A DNA stretch of 64,000 nt from contig CAZIDF010000001.1 of the NCBI GenBank assembly GCA_964538085.1, positions 124,001 through 188,000 on the forward strand, read 5' to 3'. Shown in pieces: positions 34,908-43,782 of the stretch. A model generated the notes under the pieces. The model was not told the DNA's origin. It made no database searches and worked only from the letters and a program-made list of their open reading frames with translations. This stretch comes from G020348385 sp964538085 (GTDB lineage: Bacteria; Acidobacteriota; Aminicenantia; Aminicenantales; Aminicenantaceae). The position numbers were made by a program, and so were the translations under genes. Position 1 is the first letter of the stretch. Each line of letters opens with the position of its first letter.

Positions 34908-36250
34908 TTTTTTATCCTCTCCCGCAGAAGGCTTTTGTATCCCTTGCCGTATATTTCCTTATCCTTCATAACACATCCGGTAATTCCCCCCATCCGCATC
35001 ATTTCGCTGCAGCGGGAACAAGAGATGCAGACTTTTTTGGGATTCAATTTCCCCTTTTCCATCAGATCCAGAGGTGCCTCGGGATAAGCGAAGGCCCCTC
35101 TTCCTATCCCGATGAAGCTGGCCATCTCATTTTTTAGAACCGCTGCTCCCACATTCGGGAAAAATTGTCTCAACCAGGAATAGCCAGTACCTATAACCGG
35201 GATCTCTGGGAATTCTTTTTGTATCTCGTTCGTGATGGATAAGAGCCTAGAAACTCCTTCCAACGGATGTTCTGGAGGAATCTGAGCTCCAGGAAGAGGG
35301 AGGTCGAAGGGCCTGGTCATGTGGGGGGAAAAATAAGGAATTCCTGCCGTCATATTGAAAAGTGAGCATCCCTCATCTATCAAAGAAGAGATAACTTGTT
35401 TCGGCTCTGTTAGATCGATACTCGCCGCTTCATTCCTCGCGCTGCCAAAACCATAAGGGAAGGGAATCCCGTCATAGGCACTCAAACGCACGGCAATGCC
35501 GATTTGGGGAACCTCTTGGCGTATTTTTTTTACGACCTCTGTGATAAAACGAATTCTGTTGCTAAAAGATCCTCCATACTTGCTGTTTTGCCGTTCGTGT
35601 GCAGATAAAAGCTCATTAATGACATAGCCGTGGCAGGCTTTTATGTCCACAGCGTCAAAACCGGCTCGATATGCAAGAGAAGCGGCTTGGATAAAATTTT
35701 CCTGCAAACTATCCAGTTCTTCGTCGCTGAGAATGCGGAGGTTTTCTCTTTTTTCATCGAGGAAGGGATTGGTTATGGCAACTTGGGGCTGTGGCTTTCC
35801 TCGAGGCTTGCTGTACCGGCCCGAATGGGTCAATTGAAGCACACAATAGACGTCCCGATCGGCACCGAAGGACCGGATGGCCTCTTTGCGCGTTTCTGTA
35901 ACCAGCTTTGTGAATCCATCCACATTGGCTTTATGAAGCCACAATTGGCGGGGATTGGATCGGCCATCCGGAACCACGCTTGTCGCCTCGAACCAGATCA
36001 AAGCGCTTCCACCGCGGGCAAAACGCCCATAACGTCGAAAGGTCAATTCGCTGGGAGATCCATCCGCGTCAGCATCATATCCTTCCATAGGTTGCACAGC
36101 CAAACGGTTGGCTATCTTTTTCGGACCCAAAAAAATCTCTTCGAACAAAGGGCTCAAATCTGTTTGAAAAGGGAGTTCGATCCCCAAATCAGAGGCCTTT
36201 TTGAGCAATTTTTCACTCGATCGAAAGGCAAACATCTCATGTTGGGACAT
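34904..36250 (-). CDS. NADH:flavin oxidoreductase (Old Yellow Enzyme family) with C-terminal Fe-S cysteines
   Basis: The protein has 448 residues. An FMN-binding barrel starts after a 35-residue extension: KKIANRLAVQPMEGYDADAD, CVLQLTHSGRYSKP, DAVDIKACHGYVINELLS, RIRFITEVVKKIRQ and FIGIGRGAFAYPE. The C-terminal CISCSRCSEMMRMGGITGC carries four Cys in the spacing used for a 4Fe-4S cluster in 2,4-dienoyl-CoA reductase-type enzymes. The NAD(P)-binding domain of those enzymes is missing; the separately encoded flavoprotein downstream may take that electron-transfer role (inference). No clear ribosome site is seen before the ATG. Confidence 0.87.
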   Translation of the reverse strand: MSQHEMFAFRSSEKLLKKASDLGIELPFQTDLSPLFEEIFLGPKKIANRLAVQPMEGYDADADGSPSELTFRRYGRFARGGSALIWFEATSVVPDGRSNPRQLWLHKANVDGFTKLVTETRKEAIRSFGADRDVYCVLQLTHSGRYSKPRGKPQPQVAITNPFLDEKRENLRILSDEELDSLQENFIQAASLAYRAGFDAVDIKACHGYVINELLSAHERQNSKYGGSFSNRIRFITEVVKKIRQEVPQIGIAVRLSAYDGIPFPYGFGSARNEAASIDLTEPKQVISSLIDEGCSLFNMTAGIPYFSPHMTRPFDLPLPGAQIPPEHPLEGVSRLLSITNEIQKEFPEIPVIGTGYSWLRQFFPNVGAAVLKNEMASFIGIGRGAFAYPEAPLDLMEKGKLNPKKVCISCSRCSEMMRMGGITGCVMKDKEIYGKGYKSLLRERIKK

Positions 36251-36281
36251 GGTTACTATAGTGTATCTAAATTAAGTTGGC

Positions 36282-36310
36282 TTGACCAGAGTTGTTTGCT
36301 GTGGTAATAG
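36282..36310 (+). promoter_or_regulatory. Candidate promoter for the PP2C phosphatase gene
   Basis: TTGACC at 36282-36287 and TAATAG at 36305-36310 are 17 bases apart, 37 bases before the ATG at 36348, in the divergent gap with the Old Yellow Enzyme gene. Pattern evidence only. Confidence 0.4.
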
Positions 36311-36347
36311 CTAGACAAGTATCCCATTTCATCTAAAGTATCGGCCG

Positions 36348-38822
36348 ATGAAACGCATTTTTAGACGCTTCAAACAAAAAAACATCTCAGATAAAAAAGA
36401 AATCCTCGGACAGGACGATAAATACATCCCCGATGAGCTGACCCTCAAAAAAATGGGGGAAAAACAGGTCTCCCCTCTGAACGATCCCGTATGGAAAGCT
36501 TCTTTGCTGGTGGTATCAGGCAGTTTTTTGCTCGGTCTTTTGCGGATCGTGTTCGGCCTTTCCTATCCGATCGCCACCTGGTTTCTAGCCCTCATCGCCC
36601 TGGTAATTTGGGGATATGCGGTCAAACTGCTCCTCATGGATGCCAAACTGAAAAAGTTATGGATAGGCTGGCTTATTGTTAGCGTTGTTTTGCTCCTCTT
36701 CATTCCCAGGGAAGAAAACCTCTGGATGGCAGCCGTGGGAGGCTCCTTCATCTTCCTGTTGTTCCGAAAGTATAAACCCTTCAGGCATCTTACTTCCCGC
36801 CGACGGGCAGCTTTGTTTCTTCTGGGTTTTTTGGTCTTGATTCTTCTCGGTATCGGAGGAGGCACTTTACCATCTCGAGAAATCGAAGAACCCTTGCCTA
36901 GTGGGGTTCAAACCGCTGAGACCCCCGTTCCTGAAGCGACAGGTCTTGGTGCTTTCCTCGGACGCTACGCAGTCAGCTCGCTCGAGCTTTTCTGGCTCTT
37001 CAGCTTATTGCATATATTTTTCCGCGCCCGCCTGCATTTCATGAAACTCAAACCAAAGCTGGCCATCAGCGCCATTTTGATTGCCGTTGTCCCGCTGATG
37101 CTCATCATAGTCATGGGATTGCTGATCCTTTACGGAACGTTGGGAGCGTCAAGGGCCATTCAGGCAAGAGCTATTCTGTATGAGTGGAAAAGTTTATCTG
37201 CAGCCGATGAGAATTTCATTCCCAGCATCTTTGCCCACTCTTTTACCTATGAACAAACAGCTGAGGGTGTCCTCAGTCAAGGAGAAACTCCCCCATGGCT
37301 ACAGGGGTTTCTTTCATCGCTCGGCACAGAGGAATCTCTATTCGGTGATAGCAAAGGCCGGGAAATGTCAAACTATTTTTGGCTAGATTCCGGATTATGG
37401 CTCATTCGGATCGATAATAAAGCAGGGAATACAATATCTATCCATGGTGGAAAAATCGACCAGTCTATATTGAGCCGATTGGCTAGAATTGTCCGGACCG
37501 ATGTAAGTTTTGTGTTCTCCAGTTCTGTCAGGATGACGATCGCCGGGACACCTGTACGTTTGGTGGAAGCAGAAGAAGGCAAACCCATCGAGAAGATCCA
37601 GGGAAAATACATCACAGAGGATACCGCACCAAAAGATGTCCAGCCCTCTTCCCAATCCCTCTGGCATCGCCCACTATACTTCGGGATGACAGATATCGAT
37701 GCCGTTTCACTCGTCTCTCAAAAGTTAGAAAAAAGGAAAATACTTCTTCTGATCGAGGTCACCATCGGTGATATTCTGAATGAATTGACTTCGCAAAAGA
37801 ATCCCTTTAGCTTGGCCGTTATGATAGCGCTTTTAGCGCTGGCTATAACGATGCTCATCTTCGAAGCTTTCATGTTTTTTTTCGGAGTCCGGATCACCAC
37901 CAGCTTCACATCTGCCGTTCGCGCTCTATACCGCGGGACCAAACGTATCGCTCTGGGAGAGATGGAGACAAAAATCGAGGTTTCCAACGAGGATGAGCTG
38001 GGAGATTTAGCTTCCTCATTCAATAGCATGGTTGTAGCCGTCAAAAAGGGGCGGGAGGAAGCTACACTCAGGGCACATCTAGAGAGCGAACTGGATACAG
38101 CTCGAAAAATCCAGGAAAAACTGCTGCCTCACGATATGCCTCGATTTCGCGGTTTCGAAATCGCCGGCACCAGCATCCCAAGCAAACAAGTCGGTGGAGA
38201 CTATTTCGATTTTCTGGATCTTGGAGAGGGGAAACTGGGAATCGCCATCGCCGATGTATCCGGTAAAGGTATTCCAGCAGCTCTGCTGATGGCCAATCTT
38301 CAGGCAAGCCTTCATGCCCAAACCTTTGAGACAGAAAAGGTGGCCGATGTGACGGCCCGCATCAACAACCTGCTCGTCAAATCCACAGATCCCAACATGT
38401 TCGTGACCTTTTTTTATGGACTTTTGAACCGGAATCAATCCACCTTCATTTCCACAAATGCCGGCCATAATCCTCCCCTGCTCCTAAGATCCGACCAAAC
38501 CATGGAACAGCTGACAGAAGGAGGCCTCATTCTGGGATTCCTCCCCGATCAAAAATATGTGCAACAAACCTCAACTCTGCAACCAGGCGATGTCCTTGTT
38601 TTATACACCGATGGTATCACAGAGGCAAGAACTCCAGATAAGGAGGATGTGGGGGAAAAACTGTTCGGTGAAGACCGGTTGATTCAGGTTGTCAAAGAGA
38701 ACGCCTCTTTTTCGGCCAGGGAGATCCAGTCTGCCATCCTCAGGGCAGTTGCCAAACACACGAAAAATACTCCTCAAGGTGACGATATAACTCTGGTTGT
38801 CATCAAACGTCGAAAAGTCTAA
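36348..38822 (+). CDS. Membrane PP2C/SpoIIE-type serine phosphatase with HAMP domain
   Basis: This 824-residue signalling protein has about seven membrane segments in residues 48-275, an extracytoplasmic region (about 275-480), one more membrane segment (SLAVMIALLALAITMLIFEA), a HAMP domain (ALYRGTKRIALGEMETKIEV...DELGDLASSFN) and a C-terminal PP2C-like RsbU/SpoIIE phosphatase domain. The phosphatase domain shows GGDYFDFLDL, IADVSGKGIPAALLMA, STNAGHNPP, LYTDGITEAR and GDDITLVVIK. Such proteins dephosphorylate anti-sigma antagonists. No partner is visible here. No clear ribosome site. hutH begins 14 bases after its stop. Confidence 0.9.
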   Translation: MKRIFRRFKQKNISDKKEILGQDDKYIPDELTLKKMGEKQVSPLNDPVWKASLLVVSGSFLLGLLRIVFGLSYPIATWFLALIALVIWGYAVKLLLMDAKLKKLWIGWLIVSVVLLLFIPREENLWMAAVGGSFIFLLFRKYKPFRHLTSRRRAALFLLGFLVLILLGIGGGTLPSREIEEPLPSGVQTAETPVPEATGLGAFLGRYAVSSLELFWLFSLLHIFFRARLHFMKLKPKLAISAILIAVVPLMLIIVMGLLILYGTLGASRAIQARAILYEWKSLSAADENFIPSIFAHSFTYEQTAEGVLSQGETPPWLQGFLSSLGTEESLFGDSKGREMSNYFWLDSGLWLIRIDNKAGNTISIHGGKIDQSILSRLARIVRTDVSFVFSSSVRMTIAGTPVRLVEAEEGKPIEKIQGKYITEDTAPKDVQPSSQSLWHRPLYFGMTDIDAVSLVSQKLEKRKILLLIEVTIGDILNELTSQKNPFSLAVMIALLALAITMLIFEAFMFFFGVRITTSFTSAVRALYRGTKRIALGEMETKIEVSNEDELGDLASSFNSMVVAVKKGREEATLRAHLESELDTARKIQEKLLPHDMPRFRGFEIAGTSIPSKQVGGDYFDFLDLGEGKLGIAIADVSGKGIPAALLMANLQASLHAQTFETEKVADVTARINNLLVKSTDPNMFVTFFYGLLNRNQSTFISTNAGHNPPLLLRSDQTMEQLTEGGLILGFLPDQKYVQQTSTLQPGDVLVLYTDGITEARTPDKEDVGEKLFGEDRLIQVVKENASFSAREIQSAILRAVAKHTKNTPQGDDITLVVIKRRKV

Positions 38823-38836
38823 AAAAGGAGAAAACC

Positions 38837-40357
38837 GTGATCACAATCGACGGAAACTCTCTCACGATCGAACAGGTCATCCAGGTCGCAAGAAACAAAG
38901 AAAAGGTCAAAATCCACCAAAAGAATAAAGATTTAGTGAACAAAAACGCCGCTGTGGTGGAAAACTTCGTGAGAGAAGGCCAGGTTGTCTACGGGATTAC
39001 CACTGGAATCGGGAGTTTTGCCGATGTGCTGATTCCCAGAGAACATGTGAGAGAACTTCAGAAAAATCTGTTGATGTCTCACTCCTCAGGCACTGGCCCC
39101 TTTATACAAGATGACCAGGTCAGGGCCATGATGCTCCTTCGCATCAACGCTTTGATCAAAGGCTATTCCGGAATAAGATGGGAAACACTCCAAAGGCTCC
39201 TATACTTCCTGAATAACGACATCCTCCCCCAAGTTCCACAAAAAGGGAGCGTTGGGGCAAGCGGCGATTTGGTTCCGCTGGCCCACATGTCGGCCCCTCT
39301 TATCGGACTCGGGAATGTAAAATACAAAGGGAAAGTGAGGGATGCAGCCGAACTTCACCCGGAATTAGGGTTGAAGCCCATTACACTGGAAGCAAAAGAA
39401 GGGCTTGCCCTGATCAATGGAACCCAGTTGATGTCGGCCGTGGGTGTTTTGAATGCCTATGACAGCATGATTCTGTGCAAGACAGCAGATATCGCATCGG
39501 CCTGCTCCATCGAAGCTCTGCGCGGCACGGATGTTCCATTCGACTCGAGAGTGCACATGCTGAGACCTCATCCAGGCCAGAGCATCGTGGCCGACAACAT
39601 CATAAGGCTCTTAGAGGCTAGCAAGATTCTCGCAAGCCACAGAGCTTGCGATAAGATCCAGGATGCCTATTCTCTGCGCTGCATACCCCAGGTGCACGGA
39701 GCGACACGTGACACGGTCGACTATGCCTCAGTCGTGCTCGAAACCGAGATCAATTCTGTCACGGATAATCCAATCGTCTTTACCGAGACAAAAAACAGCA
39801 TAAGCTGTGGAAATTTTCATGGACAACCCATAGCATTTGCCCTCGATTTTCTGGGGATTGGCATTTCCGAACTGGCCAATATTTCAGAACGTCGAATCGA
39901 ACGGCTGGTGGACCCAGCCCTATCCAATCTTCCGCCATTTCTGACGCCTGAAGGAGGCCTGAACACAGGATACATGATCACACAATATACGGCTGCAGCA
40001 TTGGTCTCGGAGAATAAGGTCCTGTCCCACCCCGCTTCGGTGGATTCCATCCCCACCTCTGCCAATCAAGAAGACCATGTGAGCATGGGAGCCATCGCGG
40101 CGTTTAAAGGAGCAAGCATAGTCCTAAATGTTCGAAACGTCCTGGCGATCGAACTGTTGTGCGCGGCACAGGGATTGGATTTTATCGCAGAAAAACCAGG
40201 CAAAGGAGTGGCATCCGCTCATAAGATCATCCGGAAACACATCCCAACCCTAACCAAGGACAGGGTGATGTCCTATGATATGGAAAAGATGGCCGCTCTG
40301 GTTTTCGACCAAACCATTATCAACGCAGTCGAAAAAGAAATCGGCCCTCTCCTTTAA
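38837..40357 (+). CDS. hutH: Histidine ammonia-lyase
   Basis: The enzyme converts histidine to urocanate and ammonia. At 506 residues it has the family's usual length. The MIO cofactor would form from Ala141-Ser142-Gly143 in GSVGASGDLVPLAH. YGITTGIGSF holds the catalytic Tyr, SHSSG (His82) is the histidine-specific pattern, and CGNFHGQP and SANQEDHVSMG are as in HutH. The start is a GTG with AGGAG six bases upstream, and the gene follows the PP2C gene by 14 bases. No hutU, hutI or hutG is in the window. Confidence 0.93.
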   Translation: MITIDGNSLTIEQVIQVARNKEKVKIHQKNKDLVNKNAAVVENFVREGQVVYGITTGIGSFADVLIPREHVRELQKNLLMSHSSGTGPFIQDDQVRAMMLLRINALIKGYSGIRWETLQRLLYFLNNDILPQVPQKGSVGASGDLVPLAHMSAPLIGLGNVKYKGKVRDAAELHPELGLKPITLEAKEGLALINGTQLMSAVGVLNAYDSMILCKTADIASACSIEALRGTDVPFDSRVHMLRPHPGQSIVADNIIRLLEASKILASHRACDKIQDAYSLRCIPQVHGATRDTVDYASVVLETEINSVTDNPIVFTETKNSISCGNFHGQPIAFALDFLGIGISELANISERRIERLVDPALSNLPPFLTPEGGLNTGYMITQYTAAALVSENKVLSHPASVDSIPTSANQEDHVSMGAIAAFKGASIVLNVRNVLAIELLCAAQGLDFIAEKPGKGVASAHKIIRKHIPTLTKDRVMSYDMEKMAALVFDQTIINAVEKEIGPLL

Positions 40358-40381
40358 GAATCTTTTTCCTTATCTAGCAGT

Positions 40382-40638
40382 GCCTATCAGGCATATCCTT
40401 CGCTCTAGTGTGGATCTTTAACGCCATTCCCTCATCGTCCTTCTCGGCGCTTCCGGAACTCCGCTCGTCAACTCCTAATCTTTCTCACCTGACTTCTGTT
40501 CCAGCGCTTGTCTTCATTTCACATCTTTAAGCAAAGTCGTGCTCAATACATCCTCACCGTCCGACTTTGTCGGATTCCCTCGAAGGACAATTCAGAATGG
40601 CTAGATCCTCAATTTCGCTCAGGAAATACCTGATGGGC
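40382..40638 (-). repeat. Diverged copy of the 10692-11019 repeat core, with inverted ends
   Basis: Read leftward, this stretch keeps the order and spacing of the 10692-11019 core: CTTCGAGGGAATC, GACGGTGAGGATGTATTGAG, GGAGTT...GCGGAGTTCCGGA, CGCCGAGAAG and GAGGGAATGGCGT. A hairpin in the first copy (CTGAC-GAA-GTCAG) reads CCGAC-AAA-GTCGG here, so both partners of one pair changed together. The outer ends form an imperfect inverted repeat (15 of 18), GCCTATCAGG against GCCCATCAGG, different from the ends of the first copy; no target duplication was found. It fills the gap between hutH and the convergent isomerase gene. Confidence 0.68.
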
Positions 40639-40643
40639 CTTTC

Positions 40644-41633
40644 TTACTGTTTTTTGATCAATTGCTTGAGGGATCGGATGTCGCGTTTGATCCTAGCTTC
40701 ACAGATCTCCGGCCACTCCTCTCTTGGTGTGATAGCCACTTCCCCATTTTTTAACTTTTCCCTTGTTCGAAGGGCCAATCGAAGGATCCGGGCAAATTCC
40801 TCTGCCGTCAGATCGGGAAATTTCGATAAAAATAATGGATCGAACACAGGAAGAGTAAACTCTCCGCCATGGTCCTCGATCGTGAGGTTGATATTTCGTT
40901 GAGCCTGTTCGAGCCATGCACAAATCTTCCGTAGATCGATCACACCCTTCCCAATCTCGACAGGATAGGTGGTCAATCCTGCATCATCTAGGATAACGGC
41001 TCCATCCTTGATGTGCGTACAAACTACCCAGGGAAGGATCCTACGCGTGGCGCTTGTCGGATCTTCGAGCATGGTCAAAAGGTTCATCGTATCCAAGCAG
41101 ATCCCCAAAAATTTGCCGGGGGCGGCATCGCATCGGTCGAACAATCGGAGCAACTCATGGGTGGTGAACTCGAAATGAGTCTCGATGGCCAGGACAACAT
41201 TGTGGTCCATCAGCATCTGTCGCTGTGCCCGCAGACTTGTGGCCATTTCATCGAGCAAAGTCTCTGTCATCGGGCTTTGGGGATCCCACCGCATCAGGCC
41301 GCCTGAACAGGACCTCACTATCGATGTTCCTAGCTGGGCGGCTTGTTCGGCCACCTTTTTGTTGATCGCAGCAACATCTTTTTTTTGCCAAGTCTTCATG
41401 TCGAACGGAATGTGCTGCGCTCCTCCCCACTCCAAGTAAAGGCCTTTTTCCGACGCAAAACCGGACAAGTCTTTCAAATAAGCCTTATCGATTTTTTCAG
41501 CAGCGTCAGGATCGATACCTGAAAACTGGACGCCTTCGGCTCCATTCCTCTCCGCCCACTCCAGAACTTCCAATGGCGCTAGCTGGAGGGGATACAGGCA
41601 ATAATTATCGATGCCAATAGCCAGCTTTTTCAT
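40644..41633 (-). CDS. Sugar phosphate isomerase/epimerase-like TIM barrel protein
   Basis: The protein has 329 residues of the xylose isomerase-like/AP endonuclease 2 superfamily: LAIGIDNYCLYPLQLAPLEV, WAERNGAEGVQFSG, LAIETHFEFTTHEL (metal Glu), GICLDTMNLL (metal Asp), CTHIKDG (metal His) and LTIEDHGG. No signal peptide is present. It starts eight bases after the stop of the peptidyl-prolyl isomerase gene. The substrate is unknown. Confidence 0.83.
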   Translation of the reverse strand: MKKLAIGIDNYCLYPLQLAPLEVLEWAERNGAEGVQFSGIDPDAAEKIDKAYLKDLSGFASEKGLYLEWGGAQHIPFDMKTWQKKDVAAINKKVAEQAAQLGTSIVRSCSGGLMRWDPQSPMTETLLDEMATSLRAQRQMLMDHNVVLAIETHFEFTTHELLRLFDRCDAAPGKFLGICLDTMNLLTMLEDPTSATRRILPWVVCTHIKDGAVILDDAGLTTYPVEIGKGVIDLRKICAWLEQAQRNINLTIEDHGGEFTLPVFDPLFLSKFPDLTAEEFARILRLALRTREKLKNGEVAITPREEWPEICEARIKRDIRSLKQLIKKQ

Positions 41634-41641
41634 CTTTCGAT

Positions 41642-42076
41642 CTAGTTGAGTCTTTTTATGATGTGCCAACCATACTTACTTCTCTCTGGAGAAAACTCGG
41701 CCATCCCTATTTCATTCACAGAAAGCTTGAAACTCACATCGCCAAATTCTTTCACCATCTTCGCACGTGGAGATTCACCTTGGTCCATATCGGTTTCAGC
41801 ATCAAAATTCGACATTTTGTAAACGCCGGGGTAAACATCATCGGTGTATTCTTTGACCAGAGCGTCAAAATCATCCCCTTTTTTCGCTCGATCCCAAATC
41901 TCATTGGCTAGTTTCTCAGCATCCTCCTTAGTCCGCATTATAGTCTTCTCGGGGATCGATCCCGCAAATGCGATCAGGATGTGCTGCACCGTGATATGAT
42001 CCGGCTCTTTTTTGCATGACACCCAGAGAAGTGAAATAGCTAAAGGAATCATCAAAACCAGACATAAACGTTTCAT
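41642..42076 (-). CDS. Lipoprotein with parvulin-type (PpiC) peptidyl-prolyl isomerase domain
   Basis: This 144-residue protein has a signal peptide ending in LLWVSCKKE, a probable lipobox, followed by a compact rotamase domain: VQHILIAFAGS, EDAEKLANEIWDRAKKGDDFDALVKEYTDD (in part), FGDVSFKLSVNEIGM and SKYGWHIIKRL. These are parvulin landmarks. It probably assists folding at the cell envelope. AGGAG stands seven bases before the ATG. It is divergent from the outer-membrane protein gene at 42225. Confidence 0.88.
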   Translation of the reverse strand: MKRLCLVLMIPLAISLLWVSCKKEPDHITVQHILIAFAGSIPEKTIMRTKEDAEKLANEIWDRAKKGDDFDALVKEYTDDVYPGVYKMSNFDAETDMDQGESPRAKMVKEFGDVSFKLSVNEIGMAEFSPERSKYGWHIIKRLN

Positions 42077-42224
42077 TCGATCTCTCCTGGACTTTTTCTC
42101 TATTTAACACCAAGATAGGGATTGAAAGCAATGATATTGGCACATTGTTGTAAATAAGTTTTACAAATAAGCAACCCTCTCAAGGGGTCAGGCATGGTAT
42201 AATTCTTGCAAACCTGGAAGTGCT

Positions 42225-43040
42225 ATGTATTCCTTCAAGAAGGGGGAGAGTTTGAGAAAAAAACTTGTCTTCTTAACGGCCTTGCTGTGTCTTTTAGGAT
42301 TGTGCAGCACCGACCTATCGGCGGACTTCCAATTCCAAGCCGATCTGGCATCTCGGTATATTTGGAGAGGTTTCGATCTGAATCCTTACAAGAAGCCCGT
42401 CTTTCAGCCATCTATCGAGTATGAATTCGGAAACAGCGGTTTGTCTCTGAACCTGTGGATGAGCTTTTCCTTCGCCAACAAAGAACTGAATGAAACCGAT
42501 TTGACTTTGACTTACACAAAGGAGCTGTCTGATCAATTTTTGCTGGAGGCAGGAATTATCCACTACGGATGGTATTTTGCACCGAATTTCCGGTTCGCAG
42601 ATGACACCAGCCATGAAATTTATGCCCGTGTGTGGATGCCAGAGATAATGCTCCAACCTGGAATCACGATTTTTTACGATTTCACCAACGGCGACGGGTT
42701 TTATGTCTCTCTCGAGACGGGATATTCTTTCGAACCGATAAAATCTTTGGAAACCTCCCTGTCCGCCTCCCTCGGCTATAACGGCGGACAGTGGTTGGCT
42801 GAGGGGATCGATCCTGGATTCAGCGATCTCAACTTTAGCCTATCTCTGGCCTACAGATGGAATGACTTTCAGATCATTCCCTTCGCCAACTATACCTTTG
42901 TCCTTTTGGACTCAATCGGGAAAGAAAACCATTTCTGGTTCGGGATTTCTTTGATCTATGAACTGGAAATCAAGAAAAAAAATGAGGTTGATCAGATTTT
43001 TGCTCTTCTCGGTTTTGATCCTTTTTCTTGCCCCTTTTGA
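42225..43040 (+). CDS. Outer-membrane beta-barrel protein (TorF/Gcw_chp-like)
   Basis: The product of 271 residues has a signal peptide (KKLVFLTALLCLLGLCSTDLSA) and then FQADLASRYIWRGFDLN, a start typical of the Gcw_chp/TIGR02001-type barrel family, followed by alternating amphipathic strands to the end. A TTG at 42252 preceded by GGGGGAG may be the real start; the ATG at 42225 has only GGAAG upstream. A TATAAT at about 42199 may be a -10 box. The 3' end overlaps the start of a second, truncated exported-protein frame. Confidence 0.75.
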   Translation: MYSFKKGESLRKKLVFLTALLCLLGLCSTDLSADFQFQADLASRYIWRGFDLNPYKKPVFQPSIEYEFGNSGLSLNLWMSFSFANKELNETDLTLTYTKELSDQFLLEAGIIHYGWYFAPNFRFADDTSHEIYARVWMPEIMLQPGITIFYDFTNGDGFYVSLETGYSFEPIKSLETSLSASLGYNGGQWLAEGIDPGFSDLNFSLSLAYRWNDFQIIPFANYTFVLLDSIGKENHFWFGISLIYELEIKKKNEVDQIFALLGFDPFSCPF

Positions 43041-43131
43041 TACAGATGCCTCTTTTGGACTGAAAGTGGAGGGAGTATCCTATTTATCCGACCATATCGC
43101 TAGTTCGTTTCCACTTGGATCTGCAAAGTGA
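42982..43131 (+). pseudogene. Truncated start of a second exported protein gene
   Basis: An ATG at 42982, in a different frame from the barrel gene, opens a 49-codon frame. It begins with a clear signal peptide (MRLIRFLLFSVLILFLAP) and a mature start FGLKVEGVSYLSD that resembles a barrel or envelope protein. It then runs into the 3' end of the oppositely oriented VOC gene and stops. I infer that the rest was lost when the AT-rich VOC segment was inserted or joined at about 43080. It is too short to be a likely working gene. Confidence 0.45.
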
Positions 43132-43427
43132 AACCGTTTTCCTCCAGGAAACTCAAATATATCCTTTACAATTGTTCCACCTGCTGATTTCACAATATCT
43201 TTGATGAGCTCCAAATTGATAGAATAGAAGATAACAAGAGGGCCACCACTTTGAACAAAGGCTTCTTTTCTTAATCCGCCATCCAGTCTTCCATCATTAA
43301 AGCTTGCATAATCTGGGCCATAATCGACAAACTTCCATCCGAAGACTTCTCCATAAAAACGCTTAGCCTCAACCATATCAACAGTCGGAAGTTCTATATA
43401 ATCAATACACCTATCTTTCTCTGTCAT
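43080..43427 (-). CDS. VOC (glyoxalase/bleomycin resistance) superfamily protein
   Basis: This 115-residue single-domain protein begins CIDYIELPTVDMVEAKRFYG with VFGWKFVDYGPDYASF, and ends FEFPGGKRFHFADPSGNELAIW, the usual VOC pattern with a metal-binding Glu near the end. Relatives act on small carbonyl or antibiotic substrates; none can be assigned. AGGAG lies five bases before the ATG. The gene is visibly more AT-rich than its neighbours and cuts off another frame at its 3' end, which suggests transfer from elsewhere. Confidence 0.87.
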   Translation of the reverse strand: MTEKDRCIDYIELPTVDMVEAKRFYGEVFGWKFVDYGPDYASFNDGRLDGGLRKEAFVQSGGPLVIFYSINLELIKDIVKSAGGTIVKDIFEFPGGKRFHFADPSGNELAIWSDK

Positions 43428-43524
43428 ATTGGCTCCTTTCCATCCATATGTTATTTCAAATAATAAATCTCTTCAATCATAATTTGCCATAAAAAAGTCA
43501 TCGCAAAGATTGTTCCAGGGCTTC

Positions 43525-43724
43525 GGAAGCATTTCCAAATCCGTGATAATTTTAATATGGTCAGGGAAGCTGAAGAGGAAGTCATCCGGAGGCGAGCGGG
43601 CATGGTTCCTCGTAGAGGAGAGCGAGCCGAGGAACTAAGCGGAATTTCCTCGCTGGGGAAATTCAGCGGGCTGACGTTTCAGCTTGCCTGACTGTTTCTT
43701 TATCACGGATTTGGAAATGCTTAC
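43525..43724. mobile_element. 200-bp MITE-like element, copy 2
   Basis: All 200 bases match 3785-3984. The perfect 9-bp direct repeat CAGGGCTTC flanks it (43516-43524 and 43725-43733) and differs from the repeat around copy 1, so each copy arose by its own insertion. It lies 17 bases before the likely -35 box of the PrsW gene, with the VOC gene on the other side. An open frame from inside the element into the PrsW gene exists but is probably accidental. Confidence 0.88.
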
Positions 43725-43741
43725 CAGGGCTTCAAGCGAAT

Positions 43742-43769
43742 TTGAAATTCCTGGTATTTGTGATAATAT
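43742..43769 (+). promoter_or_regulatory. Candidate promoter for the PrsW gene
   Basis: TTGAAA at 43742-43747 and TAATAT at 43764-43769 are 16 bases apart. The ATG at 43783 would be about seven bases from the transcription start, so the message may be nearly leaderless. There is no ribosome site before that ATG. Confidence 0.4.
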
Positions 43770-43782
43770 CTTTTTAATTTCC

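Noticed and set aside
43684..43782. Longer N-terminus for the PrsW protease
   Set aside because: The extra residues come from the mobile element and its flank; family proteins begin near the first membrane segment after 43783.
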